The notes under the pieces were generated by a model that had not been told where the DNA came from, did not search any database, and saw nothing but the letters and a program-made list of their open reading frames with translations. The position numbers were made by a program, and so were the translations under genes. From Pseudomonas ekonensis (GTDB lineage: Bacteria > Pseudomonadota > Gammaproteobacteria > Pseudomonadales > Pseudomonadaceae), in assembly GCF_019145435.1 (NCBI RefSeq), contig NZ_JAHSTS010000003.1, forward strand, positions 697,948 to 761,947: a DNA stretch of 64,000 nt, written 5' to 3'. Positions 19,490 to 32,053 of this stretch are shown here, in pieces; position 1 is the stretch's first letter; every line of letters starts with the position of its first letter.

Positions 19490-21412
19490 TCACTGCGATT
19501 TTCTGACCCGCAGATACCACTCGGAGAGCAGCCGTACCTGTTTGTCGGTGTAGCCGCGTTCGACCATCCTGGTGACGAAGTCGTTGTGCTTTTGCTGATC
19601 CTCTTTGCTGGCCTTGGCGTTGAAGCTGATGACCGGCAGCAGGTCCTCGGTGTTCGAGAACATTTTCTTCTCGATGACCACCCGCAGTTTCTCGTAGCTG
19701 AGCCAGGTCGGGTTCTTGCCGTTGTTGTTGGCCCGGGCACGCAGCACGAAGTTGACGATCTCGTTGCGAAAGTCCTTCGGATTGCTGATGCCGGCCGGTT
19801 TCTCGATCTTTTCCAGTTCCTCGTTGAGGGCGACGCGGTTGAGGATCTCGCCGGTTTCCGGATCGCGGTATTCCTGGTCCTGGATCCAGAAGTCCGCGTA
19901 CAGCACGTAGCGGTCGAAGATGTTCTGGCCGTACTCGCTGTAGGACTCGAGGTAGGCGGTCTGGATCTCTTTGCCGATGAACTCGATGTAGCGCGGGGCC
20001 AGGTATTCCTTCAGGTAGCGCAGGTAGCGTTCGCGGGTCTCGGCCTGGAACTGTTCCTGTTCGATCTGCTGTTCCAGCACATAGAGCAGGTGCACCGGGT
20101 TGGCGGCGATTTCGTGCGGGTCGAAGTTGAACACCTTGGACAGGATCTTGAAGGCGAACCGGGTCGACAGACCGTTCATGCCCTCGTCGACGCCCGCCGC
20201 ATCGCGGTATTCCTGGATCGACTTGGCCTTCGGATCGGTGTCCTTGAGGTTTTCCCCGTCGTACACGCGCATCTTGGAGTAGATGTTGGAGTTCTCAGGC
20301 TCCTTGAGGCGCGACAGCACGGTGAACTGCGCCAGCATCTTGAGGGTGTCCGGCGCGCAGTGGGCCCGGGCCAGGGAGCTGTTGAACAGCAGCTTGTCGT
20401 AGATCTTCACCTCGTCGCTGACCCGCAGGCAGTACGGCACCTTGACGATGTAGATCCGGTCGATGAAGGCTTCGTTGTTCTTGTTGTTGCGGAAGGTGTG
20501 CCACTCCGATTCGTTGGAGTGGGCCAGCAGGATCCCGGTGAACGGAATCGCGCCCAGGCCTTCGGTGCTGTTGTAGTTGCCTTCCTGGGTGGCGGTCAGC
20601 AGCGGGTGCAGCACCTTGATCGGCGCCTTGAACATTTCGACGAATTCCATCAGGCCCTGGTTGGCCCGGCACAGCGCCCCGGAGTAGCTGTAGGCGTCGG
20701 CGTCGTTCTGCGGGAACTCCTCCAGCTTGCGGATATCGACCTTGCCCACCAGCGCGGAGATGTCCTGGTTGTTCTCGTCGCCCGGTTCGGTCTTGGCCAC
20801 GGCGATCTGGTTGAGGATCGAGGGGTACAGCTTGACCACGCGGAACTGGCTGATGTCGCCGCCGAACTCGGCCAGGCGTTTGGTCGCCCAGGGCGACATG
20901 ATGGTGTTCAGGTAGCGGCGGGGGATGCCGAAGTCCTCTTCGAGGATCGCGCCGTCTTCGGTGGCGTTGAACAGCCCCAGGGGCGACTCGAACACCGGCG
21001 AGCCCTTGATGGCGTAGAACGGCACCTTCTCCATCAGTTGCTTGAGCTTCTCGGCCAGGGACGACTTGCCGCCGCCCACCGGGCCGAGGAGGTAGAGGAT
21101 CTGTTTCTTCTCTTCCAGGCCCTGGGCCGCATGGCGGAAGTACGACACGATCTGGTCGATGCATTCTTCCATCCCGTGGAAGTCCTCAAAGGCCGGATAG
21201 CGGCGGATCACCTTGTTGGAGAAGATGCGTGACAGCCTCGAATTGGTCGAGGTGTCGAGCAGCTCGGGTTCGCCGATGGCCAGCAACAGACGCTCGGCGG
21301 CGGAAACGTAGGCGCTGCGGTCCTTTTTGCACAGTTCCAGGTATTCCTGCAGCGAGAATTCTTCCTGGCGTGTGGACTCGAAGCGTTGTTGGAAGTGGCT
21401 AAAGATACTCAT
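19490..21412 (-). CDS. prkA: PrkA family serine protein kinase (YeaG)
   Basis: 640 residues. An AAA-like N-terminal domain carries Walker A (GPVGGGKSS, 110-118). The C-terminal PrkA kinase domain is related to eukaryotic protein kinases. E. coli YeaG autophosphorylates and takes part in the response to sustained nitrogen starvation. First gene of prkA-yeaH-spoVR. The SD GAGGTGA lies seven bases before ATG 21412. A sigma-S-like -10 element is found about 180 bases upstream. Confidence 0.95.
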   Translation of the reverse strand: MSIFSHFQQRFESTRQEEFSLQEYLELCKKDRSAYVSAAERLLLAIGEPELLDTSTNSRLSRIFSNKVIRRYPAFEDFHGMEECIDQIVSYFRHAAQGLEEKKQILYLLGPVGGGKSSLAEKLKQLMEKVPFYAIKGSPVFESPLGLFNATEDGAILEEDFGIPRRYLNTIMSPWATKRLAEFGGDISQFRVVKLYPSILNQIAVAKTEPGDENNQDISALVGKVDIRKLEEFPQNDADAYSYSGALCRANQGLMEFVEMFKAPIKVLHPLLTATQEGNYNSTEGLGAIPFTGILLAHSNESEWHTFRNNKNNEAFIDRIYIVKVPYCLRVSDEVKIYDKLLFNSSLARAHCAPDTLKMLAQFTVLSRLKEPENSNIYSKMRVYDGENLKDTDPKAKSIQEYRDAAGVDEGMNGLSTRFAFKILSKVFNFDPHEIAANPVHLLYVLEQQIEQEQFQAETRERYLRYLKEYLAPRYIEFIGKEIQTAYLESYSEYGQNIFDRYVLYADFWIQDQEYRDPETGEILNRVALNEELEKIEKPAGISNPKDFRNEIVNFVLRARANNNGKNPTWLSYEKLRVVIEKKMFSNTEDLLPVISFNAKASKEDQQKHNDFVTRMVERGYTDKQVRLLSEWYLRVRKSQ

Positions 21413-21592
21413 GACGTCACCTCGCTCGATACGTGGAGCCGACGCCGGATCACTCAGTCGATGCTGGCAAGCAGCCGCTTTGGCAGCTGTTGTTTACCCC
21501 CCAGAACTCTTCCGCGCGGACAACCGCGAAAGCTACTCCCGATGACCCGTGCGCCGGTGTACCGGCTCTCCCCTGTTTTGGATGGCCTGGGC

Positions 21593-21602
21593 TTAAGGAT
21601 AG
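21593..21602 (-). promoter_or_regulatory. Sigma-S-like -10 element upstream of prkA
   Basis: On the minus strand CTATCCTTAA, one mismatch from the RpoS consensus CTATACTTAA. No good -35 is needed for RpoS. It would give a 5' UTR of about 170 nt. E. coli yeaGH is RpoS dependent, which supports the reading. Confidence 0.45.
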
Positions 21603-21668
21603 TTGGGAATTGGCGAGGTAAAGGCGAGATGCGTAATTAGTTGTGGCAGACCGTTCGTCCGCCACCGT

Positions 21669-21694
21669 GCAAGCCCGCAGGAGCCGGGGCTTGC
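21669..21694. repeat. REP-like hairpin downstream of glpE
   Basis: GCAAGCCC (21669-21676) and GGGCTTGC (21687-21694) form an 8-bp stem with a 10-base loop, 15 bases beyond the glpE stop. The run of seven A lies on the wrong side for a minus-strand terminator, so it fits a REP-type palindrome better. It may still protect the 3' end of the operon mRNA. Confidence 0.45.
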
Positions 21695-21708
21695 GGGGCG
21701 CAAAAAAA

Positions 21709-22038
21709 TTATTCGGCGGAGCCTTGGGCGGTTTCCGCAGGATACGTCGCACGCCACAGCTCAAAGCCGCCGTCCAGGCTGTAGACGTCGGAGAAGCCCT
21801 GGCCCGCCAGGTAGGCGGCTGCGCTCTGGCTGGAGTTGCCGTGGTAGCAGACGACCACCGTCGGGGCGTCGAGGTCGGCGTTGCGGATGAAATCGGCGAC
21901 CGAGTGGTTGTCCAGGTGGTGCGACCCGGTGACGTGTCCGCTGGCGAAGGCTTGCGGGTCACGGATGTCGACCACCACGGCGCCTTGCTCGCGCAGGGCC
22001 TTGGCCTGTTCCGGGGGGATGCGTTTGAATTCGCTCAT
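21709..22038 (-). CDS. glpE: Thiosulfate sulfurtransferase GlpE (rhodanese)
   Basis: A 109-residue single-domain rhodanese. The active-site loop is CYHGNSS with catalytic C64, the GlpE-type loop. It transfers sulfane sulfur from thiosulfate to cyanide or thioredoxin. Last gene of the lptD-to-glpE string, 33 bases after apaH. The E. coli gene is in the glp regulon, but here the context is unrelated to glycerol. Confidence 0.93.
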   Translation of the reverse strand: MSEFKRIPPEQAKALREQGAVVVDIRDPQAFASGHVTGSHHLDNHSVADFIRNADLDAPTVVVCYHGNSSQSAAAYLAGQGFSDVYSLDGGFELWRATYPAETAQGSAE

Positions 22039-22071
22039 GGCGGGTTCCTGTGGTCCGGCGGGTGACGCAGT

Positions 22072-22952
<881 letters not shown>

Positions 22953-22953
<1 letters not shown>

Positions 22954-23333
22954 CAGTGCAGGGCTCCGGGCACGGCGAGGCGGAAAGGCTTGATGACGGC
23001 GTCGAAATGCTTGCCGTCGTCGGCGACCATTTCGTAGGAGCCCTGCATGGTGCCGACCTGGGTGGTCATCACCGTGCCGCTGCTGTAGGTGTGGCTCTGG
23101 CCCGCCTCGATCAGCGGTTGCTGGCCCACCACGCCGGCGCCGCGGACTTCCTCGACATGTCCGTCGCCATCGGTGATGACCCAGTGCCGTGACATGAGCC
23201 GGGCCGGCCGGTCGCCGTTGTTCTGTACGGTGATGGTATAGGCGAAGGCGAAGCGGTCGTGCTCGGGTTGCGATTGGTCTGCCAGATAGCGGGTGACCAC
23301 GCTGACGTCGACCTGATAACGGGGATCGGACAT
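22953..23333 (-). CDS. apaG: Co2+/Mg2+ efflux protein ApaG (DUF525)
   Basis: 126 residues, a single ApaG immunoglobulin-like domain. Family core: [26 protein letters not shown] and [20 protein letters not shown]. Its exact biochemical role is uncertain despite the traditional name. The start at ATG 23333 ([10 protein letters not shown]) matches the family; an in-frame start nine codons upstream is less likely. It lies between rsmA and apaH, the conserved ksgA-apaG-apaH order. Confidence 0.95.
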
Positions 23334-23440
23334 GCAAAAGGCCTTAAGAGCGAAGCGCAACGCAGGGGTGCGGCTGATAGGGGTTCAGTCTAGGCAAGTA
23401 TCGGGCAACAGACCAGCGCGGCCGTTGCCCGATGACGCCG

Positions 23441-24259
23441 TCAGTCGGCCTTGGGCGGCTGCTGGGGTTTCTCGGCGAGCTGGTCGGCCAGGCGCACGAA
23501 CGCCGCCAGGTCCAGTTGCTCGGGGCGCAGGCTGCCGTCGACGCCTGCCGCTTCGATCTCGGCGCTGGTGAGCAGTTGCTTGAGGGTGTTGCGCAGGGTC
23601 TTGCGGCGCTGGTTGAACGCCTCGCGCACCACGCGCTCGAGCAGCCGGTGATCCTTGGCCGGGTGCGGCAGCACGGCGTGGGGCACCAGGCGCACGATGG
23701 CCGAGTCGACTTTCGGCGGCGGGTTGAACGCGCCGGGGCCGACGTTGAACAGGTGTTCGACCCGGCAATGGTACTGGACCATGATCGACAGGCGACCCCA
23801 GTCGCCGCCGCCGGGGCCTGCGGCCAGGCGCTCGACCACTTCCTTCTGCAGCATGAAGTGCATGTCGCGGATCAGGTGCGAGTTGTCCAGCAGGTGGAAA
23901 ATCAGCGGGGTGGAGATGTTGTACGGCAGGTTGCCCACCACCCGCAGTGTGTTCGGCGCGGCGTTGAGGGTGTTGAAGTCGAACTTCAGCGCATCGCCCT
24001 GGTGCAGGTTGAAGTTGCTCTTGCCGGCGAACTGGCTGTTGAGGATCGGGATCAGGTCCTTGTCCAGTTCCACCACGTCGAGTTGGGCGCCGGCGCCGAG
24101 CAGGCCTTCGGTCAGCGCGCCCTGGCCCGGGCCGATCTCCAGCATGCGGTCTTCGGGCTTGGCGTGGATGGCGCGCAGGATGCGGTCGATGATGCCGGCA
24201 TCGTGCAGGAAGTTCTGGCCAAAGCGTTTGCGCGCCTTGTGTTGGTATTGCTCGGTCAT
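23441..24259 (-). CDS. rsmA: 16S rRNA (adenine1518-N6/adenine1519-N6)-dimethyltransferase
   Basis: 272 residues (KsgA). It dimethylates two adjacent adenosines in the 3'-terminal hairpin of 16S rRNA late in 30S assembly. SAM-binding motif [14 protein letters not shown] (about 41-54), acidic VELDKDL, and the catalytic NLPYN that marks N6-adenine methyltransferases of this family. Start ATGA overlaps the pdxA stop by four bases. It is followed after 107 bases by apaG. Confidence 0.97.
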   Translation of the reverse strand: MTEQYQHKARKRFGQNFLHDAGIIDRILRAIHAKPEDRMLEIGPGQGALTEGLLGAGAQLDVVELDKDLIPILNSQFAGKSNFNLHQGDALKFDFNTLNAAPNTLRVVGNLPYNISTPLIFHLLDNSHLIRDMHFMLQKEVVERLAAGPGGGDWGRLSIMVQYHCRVEHLFNVGPGAFNPPPKVDSAIVRLVPHAVLPHPAKDHRLLERVVREAFNQRRKTLRNTLKQLLTSAEIEAAGVDGSLRPEQLDLAAFVRLADQLAEKPQQPPKAD

Positions 24260-25245
24260 AAACGGGTCTCGGCCATCTGGTAGGCGGTTTCCAGGGCGAC
24301 CTGCAGGCTGCCGGTGTCGATCCGGCCGCTGCCGGCCAGGTCCAGGGCGGTGCCGTGGTCGACGGAGGTGCGGATGATCGGCAGGCCCAGGGTCACGTTG
24401 ACCGCTGCGCCGAAGCCTTTGTACTTCAGCACGGGCAGGCCCTGGTCGTGGTACATCGCCAGCACCGCGTCGCAGTGCTCCAGATATTTGGGGGTGAACA
24501 GGGTGTCGGCGGGCAGCGGGCCGCGAAGGTCCATGCCTTCGCTGCGCAGACGCTCCAGCGTCGGTTCGATGATGTCGATTTCTTCATGGCCCAGGTGGCC
24601 GCCTTCGCCGGCGTGCGGGTTGAGCCCGCAGACCAGGATGCGCGGCCGGGCGATGCCGAACTTGTCTTGCAGGTCGGCGTGCAGGATCCGCGTGACCCGC
24701 TCCAGCCGCTGCGGCGTGATCGCGTCGGCGATCTCGCGCAGGGGCAGGTGGGTGGTGACCAGCGCCACGCGCAGGCCGCGGGTGGCGAGCATCATCACCA
24801 CCTGGGCGGTGTGGGTCAGGTCGGCGAGGAATTCGGTGTGCCCGGAGAAGGCGATGCCGGATTCGTTGATCACGCCCTTGTGCACCGGCGCGGTGATCAT
24901 CCCGGCGAAGTCGCCGTTCAGGCAGCCTTGGCCGGCGCGGGTCAGGGTTTCGAGGACGAACGCGGCGTTGGCCTTGTCCAGTTGCCCGGCGACCACCGGG
25001 GCGCTCAGCGGCGTGTCCCAGACGTACAGGCTGCCGGCCGGCGCCGGAGCGTCCGGCCAGCGGTCAGGGGTGACGGCCAGCACGTCGACGGCCAGCCCCA
25101 GCTGCGCGGCCCGCTCGAGGAGCAGGTCGCGGCTGGTGATGGCGATCAGGGGGTGCGGCTGGGCCTGCGAGGCGAGCAGCAGGCACAGGTCGGGACCGAT
25201 GCCGGCCGGTTCGCCGGGTGTCAGCGCGAAACGCTTGGGTTTCAC
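24256..25245 (-). CDS. pdxA: 4-hydroxythreonine-4-phosphate dehydrogenase
   Basis: 329 residues. It oxidises 4-phosphohydroxy-L-threonine in the DXP-dependent pyridoxal phosphate pathway. Recognised by [12 protein letters not shown] at the N-terminus, the metal-site segment [36 protein letters not shown], and [16 protein letters not shown] near the C-terminus. Overlaps surA upstream and rsmA downstream by four bases each. Confidence 0.97.
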   Translation of the reverse strand: MKPKRFALTPGEPAGIGPDLCLLLASQAQPHPLIAITSRDLLLERAAQLGLAVDVLAVTPDRWPDAPAPAGSLYVWDTPLSAPVVAGQLDKANAAFVLETLTRAGQGCLNGDFAGMITAPVHKGVINESGIAFSGHTEFLADLTHTAQVVMMLATRGLRVALVTTHLPLREIADAITPQRLERVTRILHADLQDKFGIARPRILVCGLNPHAGEGGHLGHEEIDIIEPTLERLRSEGMDLRGPLPADTLFTPKYLEHCDAVLAMYHDQGLPVLKYKGFGAAVNVTLGLPIIRTSVDHGTALDLAGSGRIDTGSLQVALETAYQMAETRL

Positions 25246-26558
25246 TGCGCTGCCTGGTCTGCGCCAGGGAGTTTGATTTCAACGTAGGCTTCGTCGCGGA
25301 TCTGACGCAGCCAGGTCTGCAGCTCTTCGTCGTACTTGCGGTTGCGCAGCACGGTCATCGCTTGTTGCTCGCGCGCCTGGGCGGTGCTGTCGGTGGCGCG
25401 GCGGCCAAGGACTTCCAGGACGTGCCAGCCGTACTGGGTCTGGAACGGCTTGGACAGCTGACCCTGCGGGGACTTGGCCATCACGGCGCGGAACTCCGGC
25501 ACCAGGGCGTTCGGGTCGATCCAGTTGAGGTCGCCGCCGTTGAGGGCGGAACCCGGGTCTTCCGAGTATTTCTTCGCCAGCTCGGCAAAGTCTTCGCCGG
25601 CTTCGATACGGTTGTACAGCGACTGGGCCAGTTCCTTGGTCTTCGCTTCGTCACGAACCGGACTTGGCTTGACCAGAATGTGGCGCACATGCACTTCGTC
25701 GCGCACCTGGCCTTCGCCGCCGCGCTTCTCCAGCAGCTTCAGGATGATGAAGCCGCCCGGAGTGCGGGCCGGTTGGGTGATTTCGCCCGGCGACATGCTG
25801 CTCAGTTCGCGGTCGAACGGCGGCGGCAGCTGGGCGGCCTTGCGCCAGCCCATGTCGCCGCCTTCCAGCGCGTTGTCGCTGGCGGACTTGGCCACGGCCA
25901 TCTGGCCGAAGTCGGCGCCTTGCTTGAGCTGCTGGTAAACGTCCATGGCCTGGCGGGCGGCGCTCTGAATGGCTTCGGAGCTGGCGCTTTCCGGGGTCGG
26001 GATCAGGATGTTGGCCAGGTGCAGTTCTTCGGAGAGCTGCATCTTGCCCAGGTCAGAGGCCAGGAAGTTCTTCACTTCCTGTTCCGACACCTGGATGCGT
26101 TCGGCCACACGGCGCTGACGCACGCGGCTGATGACCATCTCGCGGCGGATCTGGTCGCGGGCTTCGTCGTAGGACAGGCCGTCGCGGGACAACGCGGCGC
26201 GGAACTGGTCCACGGTCATGTTGTTGCGCTGGGCGATGGTGCCTACGGCCTGGTTCAGCTCTTCGTCGGTGATGCGGATGCCGGAGCGCTCGCCGATCTG
26301 CAGCTGCAGGTTCTCGACGATCAGGCGTTCCAGCACCTGCTGGTCCAGCACGCCCGGAGGCGGCAGGCCGCCGCCGCGCTTGGCGATGGTTTTCTGCACC
26401 TCGTGGACGCGTTGGTCCAGCTGGCTCTGCATGACCACGTCGTTGTCGACGATGGCCACCACTTTATCGATGGACTGCACCGCGGCGCCGGCCGAAGTAC
26501 CGAGGAACAGCGCGCCCAGCATCAGCGGGCGCAGACAATCAGAAAGCTTGGTCTTCAC
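25242..26558 (-). CDS. surA: Periplasmic peptidyl-prolyl isomerase and chaperone SurA
   Basis: 438 residues with a signal peptide (cleavage expected after GTSAGA, about residue 24). The N-terminal chaperone domain is followed by two parvulin domains (about 180-280 and 290-390; [13 protein letters not shown] and YGWHVLEV mark the second). It escorts outer-membrane proteins, including LptD, across the periplasm to the Bam complex. Its start lies 20 bases inside lptD, so the chaperone and a main client are co-translated. Confidence 0.96.
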   Translation of the reverse strand: MKTKLSDCLRPLMLGALFLGTSAGAAVQSIDKVVAIVDNDVVMQSQLDQRVHEVQKTIAKRGGGLPPPGVLDQQVLERLIVENLQLQIGERSGIRITDEELNQAVGTIAQRNNMTVDQFRAALSRDGLSYDEARDQIRREMVISRVRQRRVAERIQVSEQEVKNFLASDLGKMQLSEELHLANILIPTPESASSEAIQSAARQAMDVYQQLKQGADFGQMAVAKSASDNALEGGDMGWRKAAQLPPPFDRELSSMSPGEITQPARTPGGFIILKLLEKRGGEGQVRDEVHVRHILVKPSPVRDEAKTKELAQSLYNRIEAGEDFAELAKKYSEDPGSALNGGDLNWIDPNALVPEFRAVMAKSPQGQLSKPFQTQYGWHVLEVLGRRATDSTAQAREQQAMTVLRNRKYDEELQTWLRQIRDEAYVEIKLPGADQAAQ

Positions 26559-29352
26559 GTTGACGATAACCTTGGATGCCTTTGTCGAGGAAGCTCTCTA
26601 CCTTGGTGCCTACGACACCGCCGAGGCCCTTCAGGACGATTTGGAGGAAGACGCCGTGGTCGCCTTTTTCGTTTTGCGGAGCCTGCTGACTGAACTCGTC
26701 GTAGGACACCCAGTAACGGTTGATCAGGCGCAGTTTCCAGCAGCAGTTGTCGTACTCGAAACCGCCGAAGGCTTCCAGCGTGCGGTTGCGGTTGTAGTCG
26801 TACTGCCAGCGGCTGATGGCGCTCCACTGCGGCACGATCGGCCAGATCGCCGAGAAGTCGTGCTGCTTGATCTTGTAGTAGTCCTTCACGTAGTTCGGAT
26901 CGCCCGGCACGCCGTAGTCGCCGCCGCCCACCGACCACTTGCCGGTGTTCTGGTCGTAGCGGACCTGGTCGTTGCGGTAGCGGTAACCGAAGTTGACCAC
27001 CTTGTTCGGGTTGTCTTCAGGCTGGTAGTGGAACATCGCGCTGCCCGAGCGAGGGCTGCGGCTGTCCGGATCCCAGTTGTAGTCCGCGGTGGTGCGCCAG
27101 TCGCGGTTCCAGCGGTACTCGTATTCCAGCGCGTACGGCGAGACGTTGGAATGCGCGTCGTCGCGGGTCTTGGCGTCGATGCCCGGCAACTGGACTTCGC
27201 GGTCCTTGAAGTACAGGGCCTGGCCGACGCTGATGCGCTGACGCTCGAAACCGTCGTCCTCGATCCAGCGGCTGGTCACGCCCAGCGACAGCTTGTTCTC
27301 GTCGCCGACGCGGTCGGCGCCGGAGAAGCGGTTGTCGCGGAACAGCGAGGCATAGTTGAACGTGTATTCGCTGGTGTCGAATACCGGGATGTCCTCTTGG
27401 TCGACCTCCGGTACGTAGAGGTAGAACAGGCGCGGTTCCAGGGTCTGGCGGTAGTTCTTGCCGAAGTAGGACGTGTCACGGTCGAAGTACAGGCCGCTGT
27501 CGATGCTGGCGATCGGTACGCCGCGGTTCTGGTTGCTGCCGAACTTGCCGCCGAGGTACTTGGTGCCGGCAGCGGCTGCCGCCGCCTCCTGCTGCGCGAT
27601 CTGGTTCTTGCCGGTGCTGTCCAGGTCCAGCTGGTACTGGGTGTACTGGTACTTGAGCGATGGCTTGATGAAGCCATAGGTCCAGTTCAGCGGCAGGCTG
27701 ACGCCCGGCTTCAGGTTCAGGCGGTCGCCGTTGGCGCGGGCCAGGCCGGTGACGTTGTTGTCGAGGCGGCTTTCGACGCTGCCGTCCTCGTTCACGAAGT
27801 TGCCGTTCTTCAGGTCACGGTCGAAGCGGACCAGCTCCGTCTCGTAGTCGAAGTCCAGGCCTTCCGGATGGTAAGGCAGCTGGCCGTTGAAGGTGATCTG
27901 CGGCAGGCGGTCATACGGGGTGATGTTCGACACGGTCGCCAGCTGGTAGGCCTGGGCGTTCAACCGGGCGGTGTAGCTGTCGCCACGGTAGGTGACCGAA
28001 CCTTGCTGATTCACGTAGTCGGCGCTCTTCACGCCGATCTGGTCGGTTTCCAGATCCTGGAAGTAGTACGGGTCGCTGATCTTGGTGTAGTCGACCTGGG
28101 TGAACACGCGGGAGTCGAGACCGCCCTTGTGCTGCCAGTTGTACATGTACCGGTTCTTCTGGTAGTCGGTCTGCTTGCTGCGGTCGGTGTCCTCGTCATT
28201 GAGGTACGCCGCACCGAACTGCCCTTCGCTGGATTTGGTCAGGTAGCGGAACTCGCCTTCCATCAGCAAGCCGCGCTTGGCCATGTAGCGCGGGTACAAC
28301 GTGGCGTCGTAGTTCGGCGCCAGGTTGAAGTAGTACGGGGTGACCAGCATGAAGCCGGTGTCGCTGCTGGTGCCGATGCTCGGCGGCAGGAAGCCCGACT
28401 GGCGGCGGTCGTCGATCGGGAAGTAGATGTACGGGGTGTACAGAACCGGAATGTCCTTGACCCGCAGCGTCACGTTGGTCGCGGTGCCGAAGCCGGTGGC
28501 CGGGTTCAGGGTGATGTTGTTGCCCTTGAGCTGCCAGGCGTTGCTGTTCGGTTCGCACGTGGTGTACGTGCCGTCCTTGAGGCGGATGATCGCGTTCTCG
28601 GCCCGTTTGGCGTACAGCGCGTTGCCGCGGATGTGCGACTTGTGCATCACGTATTCGGCGTTGTCGACCTTCGCTTCGCCGGTGTCCAGCTGCACGTCGG
28701 CATGGTCGCCGACGATCAGCGCGCCGTTGTCGCGGATGCGCACGTTGCCCGCCAGTTCGCCACGGCTCTCGGCCTGGTACAGGTTGGCCTCGTCGGCCTC
28801 GACCTGCATGCTGCCCTGACGCATGACCACGTCGCCGGCCAGGCTGGCGACCTGCGAATCCTGCTGGTAGCGGGAGGCCTTGGCGCCGATGAAGGTCGGT
28901 GTGTCACTTTTGTTCGTCTTGTCATTCATGCCAGGACGAATCGGTTCGATATAGGAACCAGAGCAGTAAGGACCTGTCTCGGCCAGTTGGGCGGCGGTGA
29001 GCTTCTCGCGCGGAACCCAGTCGAGGTGACTGTAGTCTTCGCTGCGGGATTTCAGGCCACGGCCCTTGGACTCGGTGACGAGCACGGGTTTGGGGCCGGT
29101 GTCCTGGCTGGCGCCGCTTTCGGCCGGCGCTTCGCCGGCGGCGCTGACGGCGCTGCCGTCATGCACCGGACGCGGCGGCAAGGCAGCGGCCGTGGACTTG
29201 GGCGCACAGGCCCAGCCGCCCGACTCCGAGACGGAGCAGTCATACTGCTCGGCCGCGGTGACGAAGGAACTGGCCAGAGGTTGCATGGCCAGCAGGCTGC
29301 CGGTCATCAACAACGGAAATTTTTTACGAAACGCGGGGGATTTCAATGCCAT
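26539..29352 (-). CDS. lptD: LPS-assembly outer-membrane protein LptD
   Basis: 937 residues from ATG 29352 ([18 protein letters not shown], the start known in Pseudomonas; a start 17 codons upstream adds atypical sequence). Signal peptide to about residue 33, a periplasmic OstA-like N-terminal domain ([19 protein letters not shown]), then a C-terminal 26-strand barrel. Disulphide cysteines appear near the N-terminus ([13 protein letters not shown]) and in the CC pair ([14 protein letters not shown]). With LptE it inserts LPS in the outer leaflet. First gene of a long operon running to glpE. Confidence 0.97.
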   Translation of the reverse strand: MALKSPAFRKKFPLLMTGSLLAMQPLASSFVTAAEQYDCSVSESGGWACAPKSTAAALPPRPVHDGSAVSAAGEAPAESGASQDTGPKPVLVTESKGRGLKSRSEDYSHLDWVPREKLTAAQLAETGPYCSGSYIEPIRPGMNDKTNKSDTPTFIGAKASRYQQDSQVASLAGDVVMRQGSMQVEADEANLYQAESRGELAGNVRIRDNGALIVGDHADVQLDTGEAKVDNAEYVMHKSHIRGNALYAKRAENAIIRLKDGTYTTCEPNSNAWQLKGNNITLNPATGFGTATNVTLRVKDIPVLYTPYIYFPIDDRRQSGFLPPSIGTSSDTGFMLVTPYYFNLAPNYDATLYPRYMAKRGLLMEGEFRYLTKSSEGQFGAAYLNDEDTDRSKQTDYQKNRYMYNWQHKGGLDSRVFTQVDYTKISDPYYFQDLETDQIGVKSADYVNQQGSVTYRGDSYTARLNAQAYQLATVSNITPYDRLPQITFNGQLPYHPEGLDFDYETELVRFDRDLKNGNFVNEDGSVESRLDNNVTGLARANGDRLNLKPGVSLPLNWTYGFIKPSLKYQYTQYQLDLDSTGKNQIAQQEAAAAAAGTKYLGGKFGSNQNRGVPIASIDSGLYFDRDTSYFGKNYRQTLEPRLFYLYVPEVDQEDIPVFDTSEYTFNYASLFRDNRFSGADRVGDENKLSLGVTSRWIEDDGFERQRISVGQALYFKDREVQLPGIDAKTRDDAHSNVSPYALEYEYRWNRDWRTTADYNWDPDSRSPRSGSAMFHYQPEDNPNKVVNFGYRYRNDQVRYDQNTGKWSVGGGDYGVPGDPNYVKDYYKIKQHDFSAIWPIVPQWSAISRWQYDYNRNRTLEAFGGFEYDNCCWKLRLINRYWVSYDEFSQQAPQNEKGDHGVFLQIVLKGLGGVVGTKVESFLDKGIQGYRQREDQAF

Positions 29353-29482
29353 CTTATTAGTCCGGGCTTCCTGCGTGCCATCTGCCCGCGGTGTGGGCCG
29401 CACGCCTCTCGATGGTCTGAAAAAGATGCTGGATAATAAAGCATGACCCGCTTGACGGCTAGCGCCGTCGGAGACCCTTGCA

Positions 29483-31170
<1,688 letters not shown>

Positions 31171-31171
31171 T

Positions 31172-31939
31172 ATGTTGTGGCCAGGGACTCTGATTGGAGC
31201 CGGAGCGGGTTTTGCGATCGCCAGCATTCCGGGGGCCATGCTTGGGGCGTTGTTGGGGCAGGCGCTGGATCGGCGTATGCACCTGCAGAGCTGGGGACAT
31301 TTGCGCGAACGGCTCGGCGGCAGGCCGATGCTGCGCAACGATGAATTGCTGTTCGTGCTGCTGGGGCGTCTGGCCAAGAGCGACGGGCGCGTCACCGACG
31401 GGCATATCCAGCAGGCGCGTCACGAAATGCGTGCGCTGGACATGGGCGAGCCGGCCCAGCGCCGGGCGATCGCCGCGTTCAACCGCGGCAAGTCCGGCAG
31501 CGACAACCTGCGCGGCTACCTGCGGCGGCTGGGGGCCCAGCCCCATGCGGCCGAAGGGGTGCTGCGCGCGTGCTGGCGGATGGTCTGGGCCGACGGCCGG
31601 GCCGGCGTGAGCGAACGCGAACTGTTGGCGCAGTGGGGCAAGTGGCTGGGCTGGACGACGCACCAGGTGCAGGCGCTGGCGGCGGACTACGAGCCGCACA
31701 AGCGGCCCATCGTCAGTGCGGCGGTGAGCTATCAGGAAGCGATGCGCCTGCTCGGGGTGTCGGCGACCAGCGAGCCGGCGCAGATCAAACGGGCGTACCG
31801 GCGCCTGCTCAGCCGCCATCACCCGGACAAGGTCGCGGGCAGCGGCGCGACGCCTGCGCAGGTGCGTGAAGCCACGGAAAAGACCCGGGAACTGCACACG
31901 GCCTACACCTTGATCCGTGAGCGGCGGGATTTTCGCTAG
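31172..31939 (+). CDS. djlA: DjlA-like co-chaperone (TerB and J domains)
   Basis: 255 residues. A hydrophobic Gly-rich N-terminus (LIGAGAGFAIASIPGAMLGALLGQ) is the likely membrane anchor. A TerB-like helical domain follows (about 60-170), and a C-terminal J domain has the HPD motif within SRHHPDKVAGSG (about 211-222). It would recruit DnaK to the inner membrane. It starts one base after murU stops, so it belongs to the amgK operon, although a functional link to peptidoglycan recycling is not established. Confidence 0.88.
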   Translation: MLWPGTLIGAGAGFAIASIPGAMLGALLGQALDRRMHLQSWGHLRERLGGRPMLRNDELLFVLLGRLAKSDGRVTDGHIQQARHEMRALDMGEPAQRRAIAAFNRGKSGSDNLRGYLRRLGAQPHAAEGVLRACWRMVWADGRAGVSERELLAQWGKWLGWTTHQVQALAADYEPHKRPIVSAAVSYQEAMRLLGVSATSEPAQIKRAYRRLLSRHHPDKVAGSGATPAQVREATEKTRELHTAYTLIRERRDFR

Positions 31940-31963
31940 GTATCGTGAACCGGGCTGTTTGCG

Positions 31964-32048
31964 GCGGCCCCATCGCGAGCAGGCTCGCTCCTACAGTTTG
32001 AACACGGTCAACTGTGGAAGCGAGCCTGCTTGCGATGGGGCTGGCGCG
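31964..32048. repeat. REP doublet (inverted pair)
   Basis: CCCCATCGCGAGCAGGCTCGC (up to base 31988) and the mirrored GCGAGCCTGCTTGCGATGGGG (32020-32040) make a long inverted pair about 20-30 bases apart, each arm itself palindromic (GCGAGCAGGCTCGC). Typical fluorescent-pseudomonad REP. It separates the convergent djlA and DUF3530 genes and may serve as their terminator. Confidence 0.85.
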
Positions 32049-32053
32049 ATTTC

